From Nocardia farcinica (GTDB lineage: Bacteria; Actinomycetota; Actinomycetes; Mycobacteriales; Mycobacteriaceae): a stretch of 64,000 nucleotides of DNA. The DNA lies in the NCBI RefSeq assembly GCF_001182745.1, contig NZ_LN868938.1, forward strand, positions 3,348,001 through 3,412,000, given 5' to 3'. Numbering within the stretch: position 1 is the stretch's first letter; every line of letters begins with the position of its first letter. The notes beneath the pieces are model-generated. The model was not told the DNA's origin and made no database searches. It saw only the letters and a program-made list of their open reading frames with translations. Positions 27,298 to 36,877 of this stretch are shown here, one piece after another. The position numbers and the translations under genes were made by a program.

Positions 27298-28764
27298 TTG
27301 ACGCACGCGCGACTTGACCACATCGACGAAGACTCCTCGCGCGGCATCGTTCGTGCGCCGGACCTGGCCCGGGTGACGATTCTGGCCAAGCACACGCAGG
27401 TGGACATGGCCATTCCGGTCGATGTCCCGGTCGCCCTGGTGATTCCGAGCGTCGTGGACATGGTCGCCCAGCACAGCCGCAGCAACGACTTCGACAACGA
27501 GGGCGAACGCTTCGAGCCTGCCGAGTGGGTGCTCGCCCGGATCGGGCATCCGCCCTTCTCCAATTCGCTCAGCCTCGGTGAGCACGGCGTGCGCGACGGT
27601 GAGCTGCTCATGCTGGAGAGCGCCTCGCACACCGCGCCGACACCGCTGTTCGACGACATCATGTACAACGTCGCGATCGCCGACGCCGACCACTTCCGCG
27701 GGTGGACCCCCAAGACCGCGCGGCTGACCGGCTCGGTGCTCGCCGCGGTGACGATGCTGGTCGGCTGCCTCGGCCTGCTGGCCTCGCCCGCCGCGATGCC
27801 CGAGTGGGTGAGCGGTTCGATCGCGCTGGCCGTGGTGATCCTGCTCGTGGTCGCGGGCATGGTGCTGAGCCGGATGTACGGCGACACCGCGACCGCGCTG
27901 GTGCTGGGCGGATGCGCGTTGCCCGCGGCGTTCACCGCCGGAATGCTCTATGTGCCCGATCATTACGGCTGGGCGCATCTGCTGCTGGGCGGCACCCTGC
28001 TGGGCGCGACCGCGATCCTGGCCTGGCGCGTGACCGGCGTCGGCCTGGCGCTTTTCATCGGCACGGCCGCGGTGGCGGTGTATCTGGCACCGGCGGCGCT
28101 CGTCGGCCTGCTGACCGATCAGCCGCTCCGGGCGATCGGCGCGGTCGCGGCCGCGCTGGGGCTGGCGGGGCTCTCGCTGGCGCCGCGGCTGTCGATGTTG
28201 CTCGCGAAGCTGCCGCTGCCGCCGGTGCCCTCGCCCGGCACCCCGATCGACCCTACCGAGGACGACCCGGACGATCACCGCGCGCTGCCGACCATGGAGG
28301 CGCTGCGCGTGAAATCCGAACGGGCCAGGATGTATCTGGCCGGGCTGGTCGCGGCGACCACACTGGTCACCGCCGCCGGCGCGCTGGCGGCCACCGACCC
28401 GCAGGCCGACGACCCGTACTGGCAGGGCATCGCGCTGGCCCTGGTCTGCGCGGTGGTGCTGATGTTCCGCAGCCGCACCTACGCGGGCGCCGAACAGGCC
28501 GTGGTACTCATCGCGGGCGGTGCGGCGATCGTGCTGATCATGCTGGTCGGCGCGGCCTTCACCATGGAGATCCCGCTGGCGGTCTTCGGTGCGACCATGC
28601 TGATGCTGGTGGCCGCGCTGATCCTGGGCATCATCATCCCGAACCAGTCGGCGACCCCACCGATGCGCCGCGGCGTGGAACTGCTCGAGTACGCGTTCGT
28701 GGCGGCGGTGCTGCCGCTGGTGTTCTGGGTGACCTCGCTCTACTCCCTCGTCCGCGGGCTGTGA
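27298..28764 (+). CDS. eccD4: ESX-4 membrane channel subunit EccD
   Basis: EccD forms the membrane vestibule of the type VII complex. The TTG start at 27298 is preceded by GGGGGA and gives 488 residues. An N-terminal ubiquitin-like cytoplasmic domain (~15-105, starting RVTILAKHTQVDMAIPVDVPV) is followed by about eleven membrane helices from ~140 to the end. Its stop overlaps the GTG start of mycP (GTGA), so the two are coupled. The order eccD-mycP on the plus strand matches Rv3448-Rv3449. Confidence 0.95.
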   Translation: MTHARLDHIDEDSSRGIVRAPDLARVTILAKHTQVDMAIPVDVPVALVIPSVVDMVAQHSRSNDFDNEGERFEPAEWVLARIGHPPFSNSLSLGEHGVRDGELLMLESASHTAPTPLFDDIMYNVAIADADHFRGWTPKTARLTGSVLAAVTMLVGCLGLLASPAAMPEWVSGSIALAVVILLVVAGMVLSRMYGDTATALVLGGCALPAAFTAGMLYVPDHYGWAHLLLGGTLLGATAILAWRVTGVGLALFIGTAAVAVYLAPAALVGLLTDQPLRAIGAVAAALGLAGLSLAPRLSMLLAKLPLPPVPSPGTPIDPTEDDPDDHRALPTMEALRVKSERARMYLAGLVAATTLVTAAGALAATDPQADDPYWQGIALALVCAVVLMFRSRTYAGAEQAVVLIAGGAAIVLIMLVGAAFTMEIPLAVFGATMLMLVAALILGIIIPNQSATPPMRRGVELLEYAFVAAVLPLVFWVTSLYSLVRGL

Positions 28765-30172
28765 GGCAGCGGTGGCGCGTCGCCGCCGCGGCGGTGACGC
28801 TCGGCATGAGCGCGTCCTTCGGAATCGGCGCGAACGCCGGTGTGGCGCACGCGGATCGGCCACCCGCGGTGAATCCGGGGCTCAAACCGCCCGGTGATCC
28901 CGCGGCGCCGCCGGAGAAGACCGAGCGCCCCGCCAACTCGGCCTGCGCCGACATCCTCACCGGCGGCGACGGCCCGACCATTCCGGAGGCCCAGCGCGCG
29001 TTGGATCTCGAGCGGGCCTGGAAGTTCTCCAAGGGCGCGGGCCAGCGTGTCGCGGTGATCGACACCGGTGTCGCCCGGCACCCGCGGCTCCCCGGTCTGG
29101 AGGCAGGCGGCGATTTCGTGGCGAACTCGGGCGACGGCACCGAGGACTGCGACGGCCACGGCACCCTGGTCGCGGGCATCATCGCCGCCTCCCAAGTGGA
29201 GGGCCAGGGCTTCGCGGGGTGGCGCCGGAAGCGCAGATCATCACCATCCGCCAGACCAGCAAGATGTACCAGAAGGAGGGTCGCTCGGCGGAGAAGGCAC
29301 CCGACGAGTTCCCCGACAGCTACGGCAACCTCAACACGATGGCCTCGGCCATCGTGCGCGCCGCCGACCTCGGCGCCACCGTGATCAACATTTCCGAGGT
29401 CTGGTGTGGCACGGGCAGCCCCGACGCCGACAACAAGGTCGGCGCGGCCCTGCACTACGCCGCGATCGAGAAGGACGTCGTGGTCGTGGTGGCGGCCGGG
29501 AACAAGGACGACAAGTGCAAGGGCGAGAACCAGGTCATCGACCCGCTCGACCCGACCGCCGACCCGTGGAGCAAGGTCACCTACAACATCAGCCCGGCGC
29601 GCTGGGACGACTATGTGCTCTCGGTCGGCTCGATCGACGCCAACGGCGCGCCGTCGAGCTTCACCATCCCCGGCCCCTGGCTGGGGGTCGCGGCCTCCGG
29701 GGAGAACATGGTCTCGCTCGATCCGCGGGGCACCGGCACCGCGATCGGTGTGGTCGACCAGCGCGGACAGCAGGGCGCGGTCAGTGGCACCAGCTTCGCG
29801 ACACCGATCGTCGCCGGGGTGGCCGCCCTGGTGCGCGCCCGGTTCCCGGAGCTGAGCGCGCTCGAGGTGATCAAGCGTATCCAGGCGACTGCGCATGCGC
29901 CCGCCGAGGGCTGGAATCCCTATATCGGCTACGGCGCCGTCGACCCCATCGCGGCGCTGACCAACGCCGTGCCCGGTGAGCTGCCACCCAAGCGGCCCAC
30001 CCCGGCCAAGAGCAGGCAGCTCGCGGTGCCCGCGCCGCCCCCGCCGCCGAACAACACCCCCCGCAATGTCGCGTTGATCGGCAGCGGCGTGATCGCGGGG
30101 GCGCTGGTGCTCGGCTATCTCGCCTCGTTCCCGATCCGCCGCCGCTTCGGCGTCTCCGGCGACGACATGTAG
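28761..30172 (+). pseudogene. mycP4: ESX-4 mycosin protease MycP, apparent one-base frameshift
   Basis: The subtilisin-like mycosin has a signal peptide ending VAHA (~30). It has catalytic Asp in VAVIDTGVARHP (~101) and His in CDGHGTLVAGI (~133), then in another frame the oxyanion Asn (VVVAAGN), the catalytic Ser (GTSFATP) and a C-terminal TM (VALIGSGVIAGALVLGYLA). The frame breaks at the G-run 29216-29219. The text reads GFAG then nonsense; adding one G restores GFAGVAPEAQIITIRQ, as in the intact second mycosin. So this is either a true disruption or a homopolymer sequencing error. With the base restored it would be ~470 residues, normal for the family. GTG start overlaps the eccD stop. Confidence 0.88.
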
Positions 30173-30265
30173 CCGCGTTTCCGGTCGCACGGCGGCGGCC
30201 GGGAGCGTAGCGTCTGCGGCGGCCCGGGCGATAACCCCAGGTCATCCCCCGACGCAGGTGAGCCC

Positions 30266-31060
30266 ATGACCGAATCTCCCGAGTTGACCCGCAGGCAGGC
30301 GTGGGAGCGCGCGACGAACGTGCCGATGCTGGTGCTGGCGGTCGTGTTCATCGCCGTCTACGCCTGGCACGTGCTCGACACCGGTGCGTCACCGCGCCTG
30401 GATGCCTGGCTGACCTGGATAGACGTGGTGATCTGGGCGTTGTTCGCGGCCGACTTCCTGATCCGGACCTATCTGTCGACCGATCGGCTGCGGTTCGTCC
30501 GCACCCACCCGCTCGATCTGCTGATCGTCGTCGTACCGCCGTTCCGGCCGCTGCGGTTGCTGCGCGCCGCGCTGCTGCTGCTCGGAACCTTCCAGCGCAG
30601 CTCCATCACCCGGCCCCGGCTCGCGGTGTTCGTCGGCGCCAGTTCGGTGCTGATCCTGCTGCTGGGCAGCCTGGCGTTCTTCGACGCCGAGTACGGCGCG
30701 AGCGACAGCAAGATCGACAGCTACGGCGACGCCCTGTGGTGGGCTGCCGTCACCGTGACGACTGTGGGCTATGGCGACATCTACCCGGTGACCGCCGAGG
30801 GGCGACTGGTCTCGCTGATCCTGATGACCTTCGGCATCGGCCTGATCAGCTTCGCGATCGGCACGGCGACCAGCTGGGTGATGGACCAGCTGAAGACGGT
30901 CGAGGCCAGCCAGGAGCGCACCGACCGCGAGATCGGCGGGCTGCTCGTCGAGCTGAAGGAGCTGCGGGCGGAAGTGGCGGCCCTGCGCGACGCGCGGTCG
31001 TCGCCCGGCGCCGGGAACGACGGCGCGGTCGATCCGCCGGGGGCCCTCGACCGCGCCTGA
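30266..31060 (+). CDS. Voltage-gated-type potassium channel
   Basis: The 264-residue protein has several N-terminal helices, including one with a run of Arg (RPLRLLRAALLLLG) that may act as a voltage-sensor-like S4. The pore follows, with selectivity filter TVGYGD, the K+ signature, and an inner helix (LILMTFGIGLISFAIG). A cytoplasmic C-terminal coiled coil (~205-245, ERTDREIGGLLVELKELRAEVAAL) probably assembles the tetramer. It sits between mycP and eccB of ESX-4, where M. tuberculosis has no such gene, and is convergent with eccB only four bases away. There is no known link to secretion, so it is probably an insertion in the locus. Confidence 0.9.
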   Translation: MTESPELTRRQAWERATNVPMLVLAVVFIAVYAWHVLDTGASPRLDAWLTWIDVVIWALFAADFLIRTYLSTDRLRFVRTHPLDLLIVVVPPFRPLRLLRAALLLLGTFQRSSITRPRLAVFVGASSVLILLLGSLAFFDAEYGASDSKIDSYGDALWWAAVTVTTVGYGDIYPVTAEGRLVSLILMTFGIGLISFAIGTATSWVMDQLKTVEASQERTDREIGGLLVELKELRAEVAALRDARSSPGAGNDGAVDPPGALDRA

Positions 31061-31064
31061 ACGC

Positions 31065-32552
31065 TCAATTCTGCTTACCCACCTGCTGTTTGGCCGGGGA
31101 CGGGTCCGGCGCGACACCGTCGTGGGCGACCATCGCCTCTTCCCGGCCGAGGGTGGGACCGCCCGCGAGCAGCCCGACGATCGGCCACGGCGCGGGCTCC
31201 GGCTTCACCCCGGATTCACTGTCGAGGCCGAGCGCCTTCTGCGCGTCGGCGTTCTTGATGCCGTAGCGCACGCCGGTGTCGGCGACATAGAACAGCGAGT
31301 CCTTGCGGCTGCTGTCCGGCTCGATTCCGGTGGTCTGCACGAACGCGCCGGTGCCCGGCGGCACGTACACCGAGTCGGCGTTGGCGCCGGAACCGTCGGC
31401 CTGGGCCAGCGGCACCAGCTTGGCGTTGTCCGGGATGGGCAGCGCGACACCGGTGATCACCGACAGTTCGGCGCGCCTGCCGCCGTCGCTGTTGTCGGCG
31501 GCGGCCGGGATCGGCTTCCAGGACAGGCAGCTGATCGGCCGGTCCTTCACCTCGACGATCGAGGGCTGGCGTTCGGGGTAGGTGTCGACGGGCAGCGACG
31601 CGGCCACCGGCGCGCTGACCCGGTCGGTCTGGTCGATGTGGGTGCTGGTCGCCGAGGACCGGTAGGTGTTGCGGATGATGTCGGCGGTCAGCTTGGTGAC
31701 CGGCTGCAGACCGTCCTGCAGCACGACGTAGTCCTTGTCCGGTTCGGTCGCCACCTGCACCACGTCGCCGACCCGGTGGCCGCCGATCTGGTAGCTCACG
31801 CTCGCGCCCGGGTCGTTGATCTTGGGCGGAATGATCGGCAGCACTTCGGGAATCGCGTTGAGCAGCCCCTCACCGACCGGGCGCGGCGTCATGCCGGTGA
31901 TGCCGAGTGCGTCGGTGACCTTGCGGTCGGACATGTCCACCCGCGCGCGGCTGTTGTCGTAGACGAGGTAGGCCTGTTCCTTGACCTTCACCAGTAGCGC
32001 CTGGTCCGCGCCGAGTACCGAGGCCTTCTCCCCCAGCTCCAGGTCACCGGCGAGCACCGAGGTGGTGAGATCCTTGCTGCCGTCGACCTTCAGCACGTCG
32101 CAGACCGACCACGGCCTGCCCTTGCCGTCCTTGTCGTAGCGCAGGGCGGCGGGCGCACCGGGGATGCCGATGAGTTGCCCGCGCGGCTTCTTGCCGAGTT
32201 CGGATTCCTTGACGATCACCGCTTTTCCGGAATCACCGGAGGCCAGCCGGGCCGAGGCGAGGTTGAGCGCGGGATGCACCACGCCGTCGATGACCACGTA
32301 GACACCACCGGATTCCTTACCGATGAGCAGGACGTTGTCGCCGATCTTGTCCTGCGGGCGCAGCAGCGCGAGAATGCCGCAACCGGCCAGCACCACGCAG
32401 CCGAGCACCAGGCCGACGGCGTACGCGCGCGACTGCGAGCGCATCGGGTCGTGCAGCATCCGGACGTCCCGGCGGACCAGCGCGTGTTCCATCCGGCGCA
32501 CCAGGAAGCGATAGCCGCTCACCTGCCAGCGAGTGGTGGGCTTTGAAGGCAT
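31065..32552 (-). CDS. eccB4: ESX-4 core component EccB
   Basis: EccB is a single-pass protein whose large outer domain joins the complex on the periplasmic side. The 495 residues start with the conserved basic cytoplasmic segment (GYRFLVRRMEHALVRRDVRM, then HDPMRSQSRA). A TM follows at ~42-64, then PQDKIGD and the repeat-containing outer domain. Cys residues near the middle (VCDVL and SCLSW) are placed like the conserved disulfide of the family. The gene is divergent from eccE across ~110 bases. Confidence 0.95.
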   Translation of the reverse strand: MPSKPTTRWQVSGYRFLVRRMEHALVRRDVRMLHDPMRSQSRAYAVGLVLGCVVLAGCGILALLRPQDKIGDNVLLIGKESGGVYVVIDGVVHPALNLASARLASGDSGKAVIVKESELGKKPRGQLIGIPGAPAALRYDKDGKGRPWSVCDVLKVDGSKDLTTSVLAGDLELGEKASVLGADQALLVKVKEQAYLVYDNSRARVDMSDRKVTDALGITGMTPRPVGEGLLNAIPEVLPIIPPKINDPGASVSYQIGGHRVGDVVQVATEPDKDYVVLQDGLQPVTKLTADIIRNTYRSSATSTHIDQTDRVSAPVAASLPVDTYPERQPSIVEVKDRPISCLSWKPIPAAADNSDGGRRAELSVITGVALPIPDNAKLVPLAQADGSGANADSVYVPPGTGAFVQTTGIEPDSSRKDSLFYVADTGVRYGIKNADAQKALGLDSESGVKPEPAPWPIVGLLAGGPTLGREEAMVAHDGVAPDPSPAKQQVGKQN

Positions 32553-32663
32553 GGTTCCTCCCCCGAACAGTGCTCACGTCCGCCGAACACAGTACAGTTC
32601 CGTGGGACTGTTGTTCAGCTCGGCCGGGCGGATTCGGCCGACACCGGTTACTTGGGGGACGTG

Positions 32664-34310
32664 ATGGCCGAAGCCACCGGAGCGGGGCCGCGCCCGCTCT
32701 TCGGACGCATCTCGATGCCGAATCTGCTGGCCGCGCAGGTCATCGGTCTCCTCGCCGGAATCGTCGCGTTGCTCGCCGGGCTCGACGCCGTCGTCGCCCT
32801 CGCCGTCGCGGTGGTCGCGATGCTGCTGCCGCTGATCCCCGTCGCCAAACGCACGGTGCTCGACTGGATCGTCACCTGGTGGCGCTTTCGCACGCGCCGC
32901 GAGTACGAACTGGGCGACACCGTCGACTTCCGCGGTCCCGACGACCGCTCCCTCGGCCTCTACTGGGACGGCAGCCGGGTGGTCACGGTGGTGGAGGTGC
33001 TGCCGCCGCGCGGCGGACTGACCCGTATCTCCAGCAGCACGGTGCTCGCCTCGCACCTGCTGCCGCTGCCGGAACTGGCGAAATGCCTGAACCAGCACGA
33101 CATTCTGCTCAGCGGCATCGACATCATCAGCCACGGCCACCGCAGCCGGGCGGGCACGCCCGCGGGCAAGATCTACGAGACACTGCTCGGCCCGCTGCCC
33201 GCCACCGCGCACCGTTCGGTGTGGCTGGCGATCAGTTTCGACGCGGTCGCCTGCCCCGGTGCGGCCGAGCGACGTGGTGGTGGCACCGAAGGCGCCTCGC
33301 GCGCGGTCACCATTGCCACGCAACGAATCATGCGCGCGCTCGAGGACGCCGACTGCAACGCCCGCATCCTCACCGCCCCGGAGATCCGCAAGGCCGTCCT
33401 GCAGATCACCGCGGGCTACGACCCGCGCGCACTGACCCACCGCTGGCGCTACGCCGAGCTGGGCAACGCGGTGAACATCGGGTCGGCCGTCGACCCCGAT
33501 CATCTGGGCTCGGACCTGCTCGCGCAGCTGTGGGTGGCGCCGTCGCGCGGCACCACCGTGACGGTGCGGCTGCGCCCGGGCAGTTCGGCGGAGACGGTGA
33601 ACATCGGCGCCTCCTGGCGGCTCACCGCGCGTGAACTGCCCGAGCGCGCCAAGCAGACCGGCATGATCTCGATGAACGGCCGCCACCGCGAGGGCCTGCT
33701 CGCCAATCTGCCGCTGGCGGTGCCGAACGTCGACGACACCGTGCCGATGACCGAGTACCCGATCGACGTCGTGGGCGCGCTGCACCTGCCGTCCTCGGGC
33801 TGCGGCCAGCTGATCGGCTCGGACGAGAACAACCAGGGCGTCGCGGTGCGCATCATCGGTCAGGGCATCTCGACGGTCTATGTGGCCGGTGAGCTGTATC
33901 TGGCCCAGCAGCTGGTGTTCCGCGCGCTGGCCGTCGGCGAGCGCATCCTCATCCGCACCGACCGGCCGCATGCCTGGGAGCACCTGGTGCAGACCATCGG
34001 CAACCCGGAACGGCTGACCATCGCGGTGGAGACGCACCAGTCCGACGCGGGATACACCGCCGCGGTCGTCGACGGGGTGCTCGCACCGGCGCCGCACGCC
34101 GGTGTCACCACGATCTATGTCACCGGTGACCCGATGGGCTGGCCCGCCACCCGGCCGGACCTGTCCATCCACCAGCCCGGCGCGATCGGCAACCGGGTGA
34201 TCGTGCGCACCGGCACCACCCAGGTCGATCTGACGCTGGTCTCGATCGCGAAAGAGGCCACCTACATCGGGCATCCGCGCGGGCGGCGGCCGATGGCGGC
34301 CGCGCAGTGA
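32664..34310 (+). CDS. eccE4: EccE-like component at the ESX-4 locus
   Basis: EccE sits at the edge of the type VII membrane complex. GGGGGA precedes closely spaced GTG (32661) and ATG (32664) codons; I took the ATG, giving 548 residues. Two N-terminal membrane helices (~15-60) are followed by a large soluble domain. Segments such as LGDTVDFRG, ISSSTVLASHLLPLPELAKCLNQ and STVYVAGELYLAQQLVFRALAVG align in order with the second EccE of this window. M. tuberculosis ESX-4 lacks eccE, though M. abscessus ESX-4 has one. It ends next to the convergent FMN-reductase gene. Confidence 0.9.
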   Translation: MAEATGAGPRPLFGRISMPNLLAAQVIGLLAGIVALLAGLDAVVALAVAVVAMLLPLIPVAKRTVLDWIVTWWRFRTRREYELGDTVDFRGPDDRSLGLYWDGSRVVTVVEVLPPRGGLTRISSSTVLASHLLPLPELAKCLNQHDILLSGIDIISHGHRSRAGTPAGKIYETLLGPLPATAHRSVWLAISFDAVACPGAAERRGGGTEGASRAVTIATQRIMRALEDADCNARILTAPEIRKAVLQITAGYDPRALTHRWRYAELGNAVNIGSAVDPDHLGSDLLAQLWVAPSRGTTVTVRLRPGSSAETVNIGASWRLTARELPERAKQTGMISMNGRHREGLLANLPLAVPNVDDTVPMTEYPIDVVGALHLPSSGCGQLIGSDENNQGVAVRIIGQGISTVYVAGELYLAQQLVFRALAVGERILIRTDRPHAWEHLVQTIGNPERLTIAVETHQSDAGYTAAVVDGVLAPAPHAGVTTIYVTGDPMGWPATRPDLSIHQPGAIGNRVIVRTGTTQVDLTLVSIAKEATYIGHPRGRRPMAAAQ

Positions 34311-34311
34311 G

Positions 34312-34887
34312 TCAGCCGGGATAGGGATCGGCGCGCCGGGCGTCGCGCAATGCCCTTGCCCACCAAGCCAGTTGGCCGATCATGCGGCCGGCGGCGTCCA
34401 CGGCGGCACCGTCGGCGGTCTGCCCGTCGGCGTCGAAGCGACGCTTGGCCTGATGAAAGCTGACCGTCTCGCGCACCGACACCATGTGGATCTCGGCGAC
34501 CACCTGACGCAACTGCTCGACCGCGCGCAGGCCACCGGACAGCCCGCCGTAGGAGACGAAACCGATGGGCTTGGCCCGCCATTCGTGCTTGGCGGAGTCG
34601 AAGGCGGTCTTCAACGACGCGGGATAGCCGTGGTTGTACTCCGACGTCACCGCCACGAAGGCGTCGGCCGCCGCCAGCCGCGCCCGGAAGGCGGCGACCT
34701 CGCTGTTCTCGGTCAGATCCACCGGCAGCGGGGTGTCGAGCAGATCGATCACCCCGGTGTCGAACTCCGGACGCGCGCGCACCGTACGCAGGAACCAGTC
34801 GGCCACGACCGGGGCGAAGCGCTCCGGCCGCACGCTGGCCACGATGACCTCGAGCCGCAGCGGTGTGTCCACGGCCCGAGGGTACAT
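34312..34887 (-). CDS. NAD(P)H-dependent FMN reductase family protein
   Basis: The 191-residue flavodoxin-like protein has IVASVRPERFAP as the FMN phosphate-binding loop and TSEYNHGYPASLKTAFD as the hallmark motif of the NADPH-dependent FMN reductase family (e.g. chromate or quinone reductases). YGGLSGGLRAVEQLR follows, lining the flavin. The start is ATG at 34887 or GTG at 34872; the latter removes five unconserved residues. It is soluble, and the substrate is unknown. It lies between ESX-4 eccE (convergent) and mtnP (same strand, 19 bases upstream), so it may be co-transcribed with mtnP. Confidence 0.88.
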   Translation of the reverse strand: MYPRAVDTPLRLEVIVASVRPERFAPVVADWFLRTVRARPEFDTGVIDLLDTPLPVDLTENSEVAAFRARLAAADAFVAVTSEYNHGYPASLKTAFDSAKHEWRAKPIGFVSYGGLSGGLRAVEQLRQVVAEIHMVSVRETVSFHQAKRRFDADGQTADGAAVDAAGRMIGQLAWWARALRDARRADPYPG

Positions 34888-34906
34888 CGCCCGGCCGCGC
34901 GGACGG

Positions 34907-35716
34907 TCAGGGCAGGTCGAAGGGCAGGGTCACGCCCTCGTGCACCCGGCAGCGCGCGCAGGTGTCCGTACCCTCGACCGCCGAGATGGCCCCGCGGATC
35001 AGCTCTTTGAACGGCTCGATGTTGCGCTTGAACTCGGCGAACACGTCGACCGCGTGCACGCCTTCGCCGCTTTCGAGACCAGCGTCGAGGTCGGTGACCA
35101 GCGCGACGGCGCAGTAGCACATCTCCAGTTCCCGGGCGAGCACGGCTTCGGGATAGCCGGTCATGTTCACCAGATCCCAGCCCTGCCCGGCGAACCAGCG
35201 GCTCTCGGCGCGGGTGGAGAACCGCGGGCCCTGCACCACGACCATCGTGCCGCCGGGCTGCATCGGCAGGTCCTCGACGGCGGAACCGATGGCGGCGCCG
35301 CGCAATTCGTCGCAGTACGGGTCGGCGAAGGAGACGTGCACGCCGCCGCCGTCGAAGTAGGTCTGCGGCCGACCCGAGGTGCGGTCCACCAGTTGCTCGG
35401 GTACCGCGACGGTACCGGGACCCCAGTCCGCGCGCAGACTGCCCACCGCGCACGGTGCGAAGATCCGCCGTACGCCCAGCGACCGCAGCGCCCACATGTT
35501 GGCCAGGTAGGGCAGCGTGTGCGGGGCGTACTCGTGCCGCTTGCCGTGCCGCGGCACGAAGGCGACCGGTCGTCCGGCGACCTCACCGACCGCGATCGGG
35601 GCGCTGGGTGCGCCGTAGGGGGTGTCGATCTCGACGTCCTGGGTCGCGGTGTCGAAGAAGTCGTAGAAACCGGTGCCGCCGATGACGGCGAGGGCGGGGC
35701 GGGGAAGCGCGCTCAT
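34907..35716 (-). CDS. mtnP: S-methyl-5'-thioadenosine phosphorylase
   Basis: The enzyme cleaves methylthioadenosine, made in polyamine and related pathways, to adenine and methylthioribose-1-phosphate for methionine salvage. The ATG at 35716 starts MSALPRPALAVIGGTGFYDF; the longer frame upstream is not conserved. The 269-residue protein has the nucleoside-phosphorylase-2 signatures PRHGKRHEYAPH, GTMVVVQGPRFSTRAES and NMTGYPEAVLARE. The NMTGYPE form and overall length favour MTA phosphorylase over purine nucleoside phosphorylase. It is divergent from the broken EamA gene. Confidence 0.92.
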   Translation of the reverse strand: MSALPRPALAVIGGTGFYDFFDTATQDVEIDTPYGAPSAPIAVGEVAGRPVAFVPRHGKRHEYAPHTLPYLANMWALRSLGVRRIFAPCAVGSLRADWGPGTVAVPEQLVDRTSGRPQTYFDGGGVHVSFADPYCDELRGAAIGSAVEDLPMQPGGTMVVVQGPRFSTRAESRWFAGQGWDLVNMTGYPEAVLARELEMCYCAVALVTDLDAGLESGEGVHAVDVFAEFKRNIEPFKELIRGAISAVEGTDTCARCRVHEGVTLPFDLP

Positions 35717-35851
35717 GGGCTGGATTCTTCCCGAGGCCCGCGGGTGGCGCACACCAGGTCCACGGCGGTCGTGACGGAGGTCACCGGTGTCCGGACCGCC
35801 CTCCGGGATGGGCAATGATGGGACGATTCATCGGTTGTCGTGGGAGGTGTG

Positions 35852-36799
35852 GTGTCGCGAGCGCGTGCGGGTGTGTGGCTCACCGTGGCGAGCGGGCTCG
35901 CGTTCGCCAGTTCCGGCCCGCTGGCCAAATCGGTGCTGGCCGCGGGCTGGTCGCCCGGGGCGGTGCTGGCGGTGCGGCTGACCGGCGCGGCGGCGGTGAT
36001 GCTGGTGGCCGCGGCATTGGCCGACCCGCGCGGGCTGGCACGCAGTCCGCGCCACCTGCGCACCATCGGCGGGTTCGGCGTGGTCGCGGTGGCGGGCGTA
36101 CAGGCCACGTTCTTCCTGTCGCTGCAGCACCTGCAGGTCGGCGTCGCGCTGATGATCCAGTTCCTGGCGCCGGTGGTGGTGATCGCGTGAGACTGGGTGG
36201 TGCGCGGGCGCAGGCCCACCCCGCTGACGTTGCTGGGCGCCGCGGTGGCGCTGGGCGGGGCGGCCCTGGTGATCGACGTCTTCCACACCGAGGGCCTGCG
36301 GCCGGTCGGCCTGGCCTGGGCGGCGCTGTCGATGCTGTGCAACGCGGCGTTCTTCCTGCTCTCGGCGCGCACCTCCGACAGCCTCGCACCCGTCACGTTG
36401 CTCGGCGCGGGTCTCGGGGTGGCCGCGGTGACCAGCTGGGCACTCGGGTTGAGCAGCGTATTGCCGCTGCACTTCGGCACGGGCACCGCGGTGCTGGCCG
36501 CGCGGGAGCTGCCGGTGTGGGCCGCGCTGGCCATGCTCATCACGATCAGCACGGTGGTGGCGTACGCGTGCGGGGTGGCCGGGGCCGCGCGGATCGGTTC
36601 CACCCTCATGTCGCTGGTGCTGCTGAGCGAGGTTTTGTTCGCCGTGGCGCTGTCGCGGATACTGCTCGGCGAGGCGATCGCGCCGATCCAGATGGTCGGC
36701 GCGCTGTTGGTGGTCGGCGGCATCGCGCTGGCGCGGTCGGGCGGGCAGCGCCGTCCGGCCGCGTCGGAGGTGCCCGCGCCGGGCCCCCAGGCCACCTGA
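35852..36799 (+). pseudogene. EamA/DMT-family transporter split by an in-frame TGA
   Basis: Two parts in one frame make a ten-helix EamA (drug/metabolite transporter) protein of ~315 residues. The first half ends VALMIQFLAPVVVIA, then TGA at 36188-36190, then DWVVRGRRPTPLTLLGAAVALGG and the second half. The stop falls where homologs keep a residue between helix 5 and the arginine-rich loop, and TGG to TGA is one change (Trp to stop). No frameshift is needed. GGAGG upstream places the start at the GTG at 35852. It could be a recent nonsense mutation or a sequencing error. EamA proteins export amino acids or metabolites; the substrate here is unknown. Confidence 0.82.
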
Positions 36800-36818
36800 C
36801 AAGCCGCCCGATCCCCTG

Positions 36819-36833
36819 TACCCTAGGGGGGTA
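36819..36833. promoter_or_regulatory. CsoR-type copper operator
   Basis: TACCC-TA-GGGGGGTA is an inverted repeat of the GC-tract type recognised by CsoR-family repressors. It lies 45 bases upstream of the csoR start, so autorepression relieved by Cu(I) is likely. Confidence 0.7.
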
Positions 36834-36877
36834 TTGACTCGCCGATCGGCGGGCCACACGCAGCAAGGAGACAGTCG

